Shown here piece after piece: positions 8,371-16,070 of a DNA stretch of 64,000 nucleotides. Position 1 is the stretch's first letter. Each line of letters starts with the position of its first letter. Both the position numbers and the translations under genes were made by a program. Origin of the DNA: CAJCIT01 sp963771305 (lineage in GTDB: Bacteria > Acidobacteriota > Terriglobia > Bryobacterales > Bryobacteraceae); contig CAVYTS010000037.1 in NCBI GenBank assembly GCA_963771305.1, positions 1 through 64,000 on the forward strand, read 5' to 3'. Under the pieces are notes generated by a model. The model did not search any database. It saw nothing but the letters and a program-made list of their open reading frames with translations, and had not been told where the DNA came from.

Positions 8371-9177
8371 TTACATTGTTCCAGAGGAAAGGCGAGGCTG
8401 CAGACCAAGCCTGCTTCGCAGCCGGGCGTCTAGGCTCTCCGCCCACGGCTTCAGATAGAGCAGCCACAACATCGCCAGGGGAAAGATCGAGAAGGCAATG
8501 GCACTCCACCCGACAATGTTCCGGTTACAAAGAGACCGCCCCACGATCAACAGTGAACACGTCGAAATAAGCGCGGCGCAAAGCACGCCAGTAGCGCTCC
8601 CGGTCAGGCCCTCGGGCCTGCGGTCCCCGATCTGTAACACCAGCCCAGTCGCCGCCAATAAGTCCGCCACGCCGAAGCACAGCCACTTCTGCATCGACAC
8701 GTGGGACACCTCACGAGCAAGTTGATTGAGGTGCGACCCTGAGTCGCTCAATATGGCGTGAATGAAGCTGTTCTCCCGGTGATCCAGCCACCCTGCCCAG
8801 ATCATTGCGAGGTTCGCGGCCAGCAACAGCAGCCGAGCGGGCTTTACCTCGCTGGTCAGCGCGAAGTAAAAGCACCCCAGCACAAACTGCGCAGGATACA
8901 ACCACAAGAAGACGTCATCTACGTTGGTCTGCTTCGCATAGACGTCGCGAACAGTTTGGGAAAACGGCTTCCCCAGGTAGAGCGTCCCCCGCAACTCATC
9001 TCCACCCGTTGGCAACTCTAGCGCCAATACGTCGAGCCTTACGCTGTTGCCCGCAAACTCCGCCAGGCAAGCCGGACAACCCACACGGCTGATATAAGCT
9101 GCGCAAACGAATAACGCTACAATCGCGAGAAACAGCGCAACCTTAACGAACTTTGTAGCAAACTTAAGCGCGCTCAC
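8371..9177 (-). CDS. Polytopic membrane protein of unknown function
   Basis: I do not recognise the family. The 268-residue protein begins with a membrane helix (VKVALFLAIVALFVCAAYIS) and a CPAC pair (GCPACLAEF). A ~60-residue soluble stretch follows, then about five more hydrophobic helices (near 90-110, 117-130, 167-183, 193-212 and 222-244), and a basic tail (RLRSRLGLQPR). The start codon overlaps the stop of the upstream patatin gene (ATGA, 9174-9177), which indicates translational coupling. The CPAC motif beside a membrane segment could be redox-active or a metal site, but this is only a guess. The downstream partner is a secreted zinc-peptidase/TPR protein. Confidence 0.75.
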   Translation of the reverse strand: MSALKFATKFVKVALFLAIVALFVCAAYISRVGCPACLAEFAGNSVRLDVLALELPTGGDELRGTLYLGKPFSQTVRDVYAKQTNVDDVFLWLYPAQFVLGCFYFALTSEVKPARLLLLAANLAMIWAGWLDHRENSFIHAILSDSGSHLNQLAREVSHVSMQKWLCFGVADLLAATGLVLQIGDRRPEGLTGSATGVLCAALISTCSLLIVGRSLCNRNIVGWSAIAFSIFPLAMLWLLYLKPWAESLDARLRSRLGLQPRLSSGTM

Positions 9178-11450
9178 CGAGCCATCCTAGCTGCATCCGC
9201 CTTGCTCGACTGTAGGAACTGCTTCAGAAGCTCCACCTTGCCTCCCCGCTCGATCTCTTGCCACGCTTCATCCACGCAGCGCTGTTCTCTGAGCGTCATC
9301 TTCCAAGATTCCGGAACGATGGCATCGCAATCGTCTCCCATCACCGGGTAGGCAAACTCAAACGGTGTCAAAGTGATCTTCGGATTCGAGCTCGACAGGT
9401 GCTCGATATAGAGGTCGCGCTCGACGTGGTCGGCTTTCAATTGCTCGTCGTCGCGCACCTTCAATACCGCCGAGAGCGGGGCAATGATTTGGAATGACCA
9501 TCCGCGCTTCTTCAACCTCAGGTATTCGTACTCATCTACCAGCGGAGGCTCCGTTCGACCCGGGGAAGGCCGGATTTCCACCAGCGCGACCGCTTGTTCC
9601 TGCTGTGTGCCCAGCAGCGCGTCGTCCAGCCAATCCATCGCGGCCAGCAACCCGAAGTTGTCGTAGATTCCACCGTCCACCAGATGATGCGGCTCCTTGC
9701 CCCAGCGTTCGGGCCGTGCGGCCGGCGAGACATAAGGGAAGGTTGAGGATAGGCGAGCAGCGGTCGAAACGCGCAGCTTCACGTTGCCATCGAAGAGCTT
9801 CGCGATGCTCTGTACTTTGCGCGTGCGCGCCCGCAGATTCCGCGACGTTGGAAACCCGGTGCTGCTCAACGCCACGGGCCAGCCGGATTCCGCCGACGTG
9901 GCATTGAAGATGAATGCCGGGAATGGATGTTCGGGATCTAACGCAAGCGCCGCCCAATCCGACAAGTAAGTTTCCTGCAGGTGCGTGCGCTCTTCGATGG
10001 AGCGCTCGAGTGCCCAGCCTCGATCCATAATCTGGTCGCGAAAAAATGGCTGCAGAACATGCCATACGTCCGGGTTGACGAGCGCCCATGCCACATCGTC
10101 AATGCTCGATTGGCGCGCCAGCAGCGACGCCAGCGCAAGCGGTGTGTGCGGCCGGCCAGGCGCCGTTCGATCGCAAGGTGCGTCGTAGGAAAACCTGTCG
10201 GAGGGCTGCTTGCGCAAATCGTCGTCCAGCTTACCGGAAAGTGCAGCGCCCACATACAGAGCGCCCACACTGCCACCCGAAACGCCGCTGATCAGCGCCA
10301 AATTGTCGGCGAAACCATCTCGTTCGCCGGAACTGTTTGGGATGTGCGCTGCCAACTCACTCATCACCTTGGTGGTCCAAGCCGCTGCCTGGCTGCCTCC
10401 GCCGGCTGCGGCCACGATGATAGGATGCCGGTAGTTCGGCCACGTGGCATTCGGACTGGGCGGCTTCTGTGAATAGGCATCCCCCGCCGATACCCGGAAG
10501 ATAAAGTCCGACTGCGGCAACTGCCCCGTAACGAAGATCCATGCGCCTAACAGCAACAGCGTCGGGACGCGGTAACGGTCGAGGAAAAACGTGATGCCGG
10601 AGAGCACCCAGGACACCACCATCAGCAACACCATGATGTAAGCCAACGCCGGCGTCGACCATCCGCGGTCCAGTGCGCCGATCCGGGATGCATGCCCCGC
10701 ACCCAAGCCAATCCACGCTGTGAAGGAGAGCACCGCAAGGACGAATGCGAGTACGTGGCCGCTATGAAAGCTGACCCGCCCGTCACCCTGCCGGTAAAGA
10801 TAGCCCGGTCCGAGGAATGTTAGTCTGCCCGCGACCCGCTCCTCCAGGCGCCTGCGACGTCCCTCAAGGGGAGGCCTGCTGTGATAGGCCCATTCGAGCA
10901 GGCTGCTCAAGACGGGCACCCGGTCGAACGGGAACACCAGATAGGCCGGCGCTTGCCGCGTTCCGGTGTGCTGGTGGGATGTAAACAAAAACTGCAGGAA
11001 AAGAGCCAGCAGGATAAGTGCGTTCGCTGCCAGGAAACCAAGCAGCACACCGAGCGCCTTGTCGAGCTCACAGAGTTCACTCCGTTGGCAGACGGCCCCG
11101 ATGAGGATGCCGATCGGCGCGAGCACCACCACCAGCCAGACTATTGACGGAGACGCGGTTGGGCTGGTCTCCGCAATCCCCTTCCCGCTGAGTCGCTCAA
11201 CGCCGTATTTTCGAATCAGGTCGATGGGAACCAGGCAACTGAAAGCGGCGAGGAATGTTGTGAACACGGTGAGCGCGATCTCGGTCGACGACTGCAAGTG
11301 AAGCAGGCCTTCAAACATTGGGCTATTGCGGAAGAAGAAACCAACGGCCAGCATGATAGCCAGTACGGTCACCGCTACGCGGGCCGCGAAAAAGTCTCCT
11401 ATCAGGCGCTTCCAATCGGCGTTTTTCCACGAGGCAACGAAAGCCGGCAT
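9174..11450 (-). CDS. Membrane-anchored patatin-like phospholipase
   Basis: The 758-residue protein has an N-terminal half with several predicted transmembrane helices (for example TVLAIMLAVGFFF, ALTVFTTFLAAFSCLVPI, LVVVLAPIGILIGAVC, LLGFLAANALILLALFLQFL) and a C-terminal patatin domain. The nucleophile elbow is GVSGGS (coded near 10270-10300) and the catalytic Asp is in DGGIYDNFG. The glycine-rich oxyanion segment reads AAGGGSQAAAWT, without the usual GGGxRG arginine. Patatins are Ser-Asp lipid acyl hydrolases; with this membrane part it probably acts on membrane lipids from the cytoplasmic side. ATG at 11450 is preferred because AAGGA precedes it by ~5 bp; an in-frame GTG at 11468 lacks a good site. 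It is first of a coupled operon with a membrane protein and a zinc-peptidase/TPR protein. Confidence 0.88.
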   Translation of the reverse strand: MPAFVASWKNADWKRLIGDFFAARVAVTVLAIMLAVGFFFRNSPMFEGLLHLQSSTEIALTVFTTFLAAFSCLVPIDLIRKYGVERLSGKGIAETSPTASPSIVWLVVVLAPIGILIGAVCQRSELCELDKALGVLLGFLAANALILLALFLQFLFTSHQHTGTRQAPAYLVFPFDRVPVLSSLLEWAYHSRPPLEGRRRRLEERVAGRLTFLGPGYLYRQGDGRVSFHSGHVLAFVLAVLSFTAWIGLGAGHASRIGALDRGWSTPALAYIMVLLMVVSWVLSGITFFLDRYRVPTLLLLGAWIFVTGQLPQSDFIFRVSAGDAYSQKPPSPNATWPNYRHPIIVAAAGGGSQAAAWTTKVMSELAAHIPNSSGERDGFADNLALISGVSGGSVGALYVGAALSGKLDDDLRKQPSDRFSYDAPCDRTAPGRPHTPLALASLLARQSSIDDVAWALVNPDVWHVLQPFFRDQIMDRGWALERSIEERTHLQETYLSDWAALALDPEHPFPAFIFNATSAESGWPVALSSTGFPTSRNLRARTRKVQSIAKLFDGNVKLRVSTAARLSSTFPYVSPAARPERWGKEPHHLVDGGIYDNFGLLAAMDWLDDALLGTQQEQAVALVEIRPSPGRTEPPLVDEYEYLRLKKRGWSFQIIAPLSAVLKVRDDEQLKADHVERDLYIEHLSSSNPKITLTPFEFAYPVMGDDCDAIVPESWKMTLREQRCVDEAWQEIERGGKVELLKQFLQSSKADAARMAR

Positions 11451-11575
11451 CCCATCCTTAAGCGGCACGAGTGTTGCGATCTTACAACAAACACGGTCGC
11501 GACCAAACAGGCTCTGCCGATCCAGCGACCCTCGCGGTGCTCAAAGTTCGATGACATATAATTTGCGGCCTGAGC

Positions 11576-13112
11576 ATGAAATTAAAACTCTTCATCGTCC
11601 TTAGTCTCCCAGCGCTGCTTGTTACGCTAACGGCTGCAAACTGGCTCTCCTACGGTGGCGACCCGCAGCGCACTGGCTGGAGCCCGAAGGAAACCGACAT
11701 CACACCCGGAGAATGCGAAATCGCTCGGCCTGTTGTGGAAGCAGCACCTCGACAATCAACCCCGCGAGTTGAACGGCCTGACTGCTCCGGTCGCGGTCGA
11801 GTGGGTGGTGACAGATCAGGGCATGAAGGAAATCGTGGTTGTCGGTGGCGCTTCCGACAACTTGTATGCCATGGAAGCCGCCTCCGGCAAGCTCATGTGG
11901 AAGAAGACCTTCACGAACGAGAATAAGCCCAAGCAGGCGCCTTTCTGGTTGTGCCCGAATGCACTGAACGCAACGCCTCTGATCCGCAAAGAAGGACTAA
12001 AGGCCAGCGTCCTGTCCATCGCCACTGACGGCAAACTGCATGTGCTGAACATCATGGACGGTGAAGACCGAATGCCGCCGATTCCGTTCGTGCCGCCGTA
12101 TGCAAAGGCCTGGAGCCTCAATCTGTTAGGCGATACCGTCTATTCGGCGACGTCGCAAGGCTGCGGTGGCGCGAAGTCGGGTGTATGGTCGCTCGATCTC
12201 GGTCATCCCGAGCATCACGTCGCTTTCACCATGTCTCAGGGAGGCGTGTGGGGCCGCGCAGGCGTGGCCATCAACGAAGAAGGTACGAATGTCTATGCCT
12301 TGACCGGCGACGGCCAGAACTACGATCCCGCAACCAACCATTTCCCCGACACAGTCTTGCAACTCTCCGCCAAGGATCTGTCGGTGGTTGATTACTTCAC
12401 ACCTGCGAACCACAATTACTTGACGCGCAAAGATCTCGACATGGGCAGCTTTTCCCCCACTGTCTTTCCACTCAACGGCAAGGAAGTGGTGGCGGCGGGC
12501 GGCAAAGAAGGTGTCGTCTACCTCTTGGATGCGGACCATGTCGGCGGCGCAGATCATAAGAGTTTCTTGGGCCGCACGCCCGTTATGGTGAACGAAGAGG
12601 CCGATTTCGCAGGCCGAGGCTTCTGGGGCGCCTTCGCCACTGCCGAAGATGAAACCAAGCAACGTTGGCTCTATGTCCCAGCTCTGGGCGTTCCGTCATC
12701 GAAAGCCAAATTCACCCTCAACAATGGCGATGCCGGTAATGGCAGCATCATGGCATTCAAGGTCAACGAGAATGCCGGCGTCTATGAAGTATCGCCAGCC
12801 TGGATTTCGCGCGACATGAATTTGCCGGAGCCGCCCATCATCGCGGGAGGGCTGGTGTTCGCCCTGGCGAACGGCGAGTTTGCGCGCCAGTCGAAAGATG
12901 ACGGGAAGCTCTTCAGTTCTGCCGAGCGCATCGCCAAGCACGCTGGTAATACCGTTTTGTATGCCTTTGACATGAAGACCGGCAAGCAACTGTTCTCGAG
13001 CGGCGACACTATGCCCTCGTTCACGCACTTCAGCGGAATCGCCATCTCCGGCGGCCGCGTCTACGTGACGACGTTTGACTCCACCGTGTACGCCTTCGGT
13101 TTGAAGGAATAG
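11576..13112 (+). CDS. Secreted PQQ-type beta-propeller protein, broken by a single-base frameshift
   Basis: The intact product would be about 511 residues: a signal peptide (MKLKLFIVLSLPALLVTLTA), then the typical PQQ-propeller opening (NWLSYGGDPQRTGW) and propeller blades (IVVVGGASDNLYAMEAASGK, VYLLDADHVGG, VLYAFDMKTGKQLF). The first 43 codons (11576-11704) are in frame 2, and from PENAKSLGLLWK (11706 on) the protein continues in frame 3. Deleting one C from the CCC at 11705-11707 restores one reading frame. This is either an assembly indel or a true inactivating mutation. An in-frame ATG at 11655 gives a 485-residue protein without signal peptide. The role is probably a dehydrogenase-like or scaffold propeller in the periplasm; ligand residues were not checked. 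The promoter faces the divergent patatin operon (spacer 11451-11575). Confidence 0.8.
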
Positions 13113-13492
13113 CTGCATCTGAGTGTCTTGGTCTGCCGAGCGGAGGCCTGTGCCAGAGGGCTTACCTACTACGTTTATCACTAGTCGACTTACTAAATTA
13201 ACGCTAAACTCACGAGAGATATAGGCTTTTCTTAATAAATTTAGTGGCTGTTGTCGCGCAGCTTACGTTGCTTTCTCACACCCGCCAGTAAAATGACAAT
13301 AGGCAGGTTGGGATAACGAGGGCCTCTAAGTCAAACATCCTTTGTCGCGCCAAGGACCTTTGGCGCATAGCCGCATTTCTTTTCCTGATCGGCTCTTCCA
13401 TTCAACTGCCGGCACAGCAGGGGGTTTCCGCTCCTGGCCACCTGTACTCTCCACCGAAACGAACGATCGTCGTTCGCGCCGCTCACTCAGCC
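13113..13492 (+). other. Spacer and unassigned 5' end of the following protease gene
   Basis: 13113-13291 is a non-coding, locally AT-rich spacer (around 13185-13240) that could hold a promoter; no gene seen. From 13292 to 13492 the protease reading frame is open. It encodes a convincing signal peptide (RIAAFLFLIGSSIQLPAQQG, about 13367-13426), but this stretch contains no in-frame ATG, GTG or TTG. An ATG at 13293 is in another frame and ends at TAA (13314-13316). Either a non-standard start (ATA at 13313, ATC at 13337) or a lost base explains it. Confidence 0.6.
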
Positions 13493-15529
13493 TTGCTGGG
13501 CGCCCGGTCTGTTCCTTTTCTGGAATTGCCCGCCTTAACACCAGACACGATTTTGCGCTTGTCCCAGCCGCCGCATGAAAGCCGGGTGGGTGTCAACCGG
13601 CCGTTGCCCGGGTTTGACGTTTCGTCCGGGGAGTGGTGGACCAACACGGACGGGAGCAAGGTATGGTCTCTGCAAATCAGGTCGTTAGGAGCCACCGGTC
13701 TCCGCCTCCACGTCAAGAACTTCGACGTTGGTGCAGGCAGGTTGTATGTATTCGATCCCAACCAGGTACAGTCGGCGACATCGTACACCACGAAGGGACC
13801 TCATGGCACTGGCGAGTTCTGGACCAACACGATCTTCTCGGACACAGTGCAAGTGGACTTCATGCCAGAACCCGGCACGTCTCCCCAGCCTTCGTTCCTG
13901 GTGCCGGAGGTGTACCATTGGTGGGCCTCCCATCCGCTCCCGACGGCCTCCGCCGCATCCGTTCCGGTGCAGAAGTCAGCCGCGTCCGGCCCCGTATTGG
14001 GGCCGCCTGGCGGCGACGTTAGCTGCTTTAAGGACGCGAGTTGTTACATCTCATCAGCTAACCCGTATGTACAAACAATATCGCTGGCGGATGTTTATCT
14101 GGTCTTTGCTGATCAAACTTGCAGCGGCACCCTCGTCATTGACCGGAATGCCACTAACACACCCTACGTTCTGACCGCCGGACATTGTGTCAATGGGCAG
14201 GACCTCACTCAATTGGAGTCCTTTTTCCAGTTCAAGACTCCGTCCTGTACCGGCAAGAACGGCGCGTTCGGTGATCTGAGTTCGATCCCATTCCCGGAAG
14301 GTTCGGCTTATCCCTCGGTGGCCGGCGCCAGCTTGCTGTTCATGTCCCTGAAAGAGGATCCGCCGGGGTCAGGCATGATGGACTTGAGTGTTCCGGATTT
14401 TGGTTTTCTCCAACTCTCGTCCAATCCACCGGGTGTCGTCTACTATGCGGGGTGGAACACAAGCCAAACACGAGAGACCGTTTACTCCATCACTCACCCC
14501 AGGAACCTGCCGCAGGCATTCTCACAGGGGACTCTCACAGGAACCGTGGAATCCAGCTTCCTGGACTTCTTTCCGAGCCTGGGATTATTGGATCATGGCA
14601 GTTCGGGGGGCGGGCAGTTCAATAGCTCTTCCCAGTTGATTGGCCTTGAGTCGTCCGTGCAGAACAGAGCGAACGCTTCCGTCTACGGCTGCACTCTACC
14701 TGTTTATGGCGATTACGTCACCACCTTCGCCGCCATTTACCCGCTGATCAAACCGTGGCTCGAAGATACGGAACCCACTGTTACGTTCACGGCGAGTCCG
14801 AGTTCGGTAGCACCTGGTGTAAGTGTGGTGACCCTGACCTGGAATGCACCTGGGTCTTCCGCGGTAGTCATCCGGGTCGGCTCACCCACCGGACCGCTGT
14901 TTGCCGGCGGAGGCCCATCGGGCTCGGCCGCCACCGGCGATTGGGCCTCTGCCGGCATGGCGTTCTATCTCATCGACGAGAACACAGGTTCGACGCTGCA
15001 GGCGCTCACGCTTCAGGCAGCCCGCGTCGGCAGCACTCCTTCGCTCTCTGCCAGCCCCAACCCCATGCCGGCTGGCACAGAAACAGTCACCTTGTCCTGG
15101 AACGCTCCCTCGAATACGTCGACGGCCATCCGGGTCGGCTCGCCGACTGGAACCCTCTTCGCCGGAGGGGGCGGTTTGGGAACCGCAAACACAGGCCCCT
15201 GGGCCTTGCCCGGCATGACGTTTGACCTGGTCAACCCAACCACCGGCGCAACCCTGGCTAGCGTGACTTTGAAATCCACCGCCACGGCCAGTCCCACCAT
15301 CACCGCCAGCCCTGATCCTCTCCCTGCCGGCACGAATGTCGTTACGCTAACATGGAACGCGCCCGAACATTCCTCGATACTCATCCGAGTCGGGTCACCA
15401 AGTGGAACCCTTTTCGCGAGCGGCGGCGCATCGGGAGCAGCAAATTCGGGTCCCTGGGCATCGCCGGGAATGACCTTTTACCTAATCGACCAGAACTCGG
15501 GCGCCACCTTGGCGCAAGTCAGTTTGTAG
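13493..15529 (+). CDS. Secreted lysyl-endopeptidase-like serine protease with three C-terminal repeats
   Basis: The trypsin-fold (S1) catalytic domain has His in VLTAGHCVN (residue ~231 counted from the TTG at 13493) and Ser in HGSSGGGQF (~371; GSSGG instead of the common GDSGG, as in lysyl endopeptidases and related secreted proteases). It is preceded by a propeptide-like beta domain with SGEWWTNTDGSKVWSLQI. Conserved cysteines (VSCFKDASC, ADQTCSG, SCTGKNG) suggest disulfides. The C-terminal 250 residues are three tandem ~85-88-residue repeats. The catalytic Asp is not assigned. The true start lies upstream: the frame is open from 13292 and encodes a signal peptide there, without a standard start codon, so the TTG at 13493 only marks the canonical open frame. 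Extracellular proteolysis of unknown substrate is likely. Confidence 0.85.
   Translation: MLGARSVPFLELPALTPDTILRLSQPPHESRVGVNRPLPGFDVSSGEWWTNTDGSKVWSLQIRSLGATGLRLHVKNFDVGAGRLYVFDPNQVQSATSYTTKGPHGTGEFWTNTIFSDTVQVDFMPEPGTSPQPSFLVPEVYHWWASHPLPTASAASVPVQKSAASGPVLGPPGGDVSCFKDASCYISSANPYVQTISLADVYLVFADQTCSGTLVIDRNATNTPYVLTAGHCVNGQDLTQLESFFQFKTPSCTGKNGAFGDLSSIPFPEGSAYPSVAGASLLFMSLKEDPPGSGMMDLSVPDFGFLQLSSNPPGVVYYAGWNTSQTRETVYSITHPRNLPQAFSQGTLTGTVESSFLDFFPSLGLLDHGSSGGGQFNSSSQLIGLESSVQNRANASVYGCTLPVYGDYVTTFAAIYPLIKPWLEDTEPTVTFTASPSSVAPGVSVVTLTWNAPGSSAVVIRVGSPTGPLFAGGGPSGSAATGDWASAGMAFYLIDENTGSTLQALTLQAARVGSTPSLSASPNPMPAGTETVTLSWNAPSNTSTAIRVGSPTGTLFAGGGGLGTANTGPWALPGMTFDLVNPTTGATLASVTLKSTATASPTITASPDPLPAGTNVVTLTWNAPEHSSILIRVGSPSGTLFASGGASGAANSGPWASPGMTFYLIDQNSGATLAQVSL
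14774..15526 (+). repeat. Three in-frame tandem repeats within the protease gene
   Basis: Units start at about 14774, 15038 and 15293 (periods 264 and 255 bp, 88 and 85 residues). Each has the order ASP-(x)-PAG, VTLTWNAP, IRVGSP[ST]G, LFA(S/G)GG, GPWAxPGM and a final xATLxxVxL strand. They look like small immunoglobulin-like beta domains, probably for substrate or surface binding. The DNA units have diverged, so they are not freshly duplicated. Confidence 0.85.
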
Positions 15530-15551
15530 GCAGCTGGAACCGAACCGTCGC

Positions 15552-16070
15552 TCATAGGTATCTGTGCATCAAGCACGCTCCTACATACCCCTTCTCCGGA
15601 TGGAGAAACGCCTCCGGCAGGATGCAAAGCACACGGAAGCCGCAGCTTTCCCACAGCCGCACCGCCGTCTCGTTGGTGCTGACCACCAAATTGAACTGTA
15701 TGCTTCGAAATCCTATGCTCCGCGCCTCGCTCAGCGAGTGCTCGCACATGGCGCGGCCAATTCCCCATCCCCGATGGACACTGCCGACCATATATCCAGC
15801 ATTCGCCACGTGTGATCCGCGACCGGGCTGGTTCCTACGCAAGACATAGCTTCCAGCGACAACGCCATCAACTTCGGCCACGTACGTCGCAACGGGCGTC
15901 TCCATCCAGATGGTTCGTCCCTCGTCTTTCGTAGTCACCGGGTCATACGCGAACGTATCGCCGCGCTCGATCACTTCGCATAGTATCGGCCAGATGCCCT
16001 CGAAATCCGCCTCAACCGCCCTCCGAATCGTGATCTGACCTTTCTCATTTGAGCGGAGTTCATTCGCCAT
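15552..16070 (-). CDS. GNAT-family N-acetyltransferase
   Basis: The 172-residue protein has the GNAT fold order: N-terminal ITIRRAVEADFEGIW, the central strand VDGVVAGSYVLR, the acetyl-CoA P-loop motif VHRGWGIGRAMCEHSL and the C-terminal IQFNLVVSTNETAVRLWESCGFR. This closely resembles phosphinothricin/pantothenate-type small-molecule or peptide N-acetyltransferases. The substrate is unknown. Its ATG (16068-16070) directly follows the TAG of the GH3 gene (16071-16073), so it is probably co-transcribed and translated by read-through of terminating ribosomes; a functional link to glucoside hydrolysis is not evident. Confidence 0.9.
   Translation of the reverse strand: MANELRSNEKGQITIRRAVEADFEGIWPILCEVIERGDTFAYDPVTTKDEGRTIWMETPVATYVAEVDGVVAGSYVLRRNQPGRGSHVANAGYMVGSVHRGWGIGRAMCEHSLSEARSIGFRSIQFNLVVSTNETAVRLWESCGFRVLCILPEAFLHPEKGYVGACLMHRYL

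Noticed and set aside
13342..13578. Plus-strand open frame in the protease leader region
   Set aside because: Wrong frame relative to the signal peptide and protease, and low-complexity Arg/Ser composition; shadow frame.
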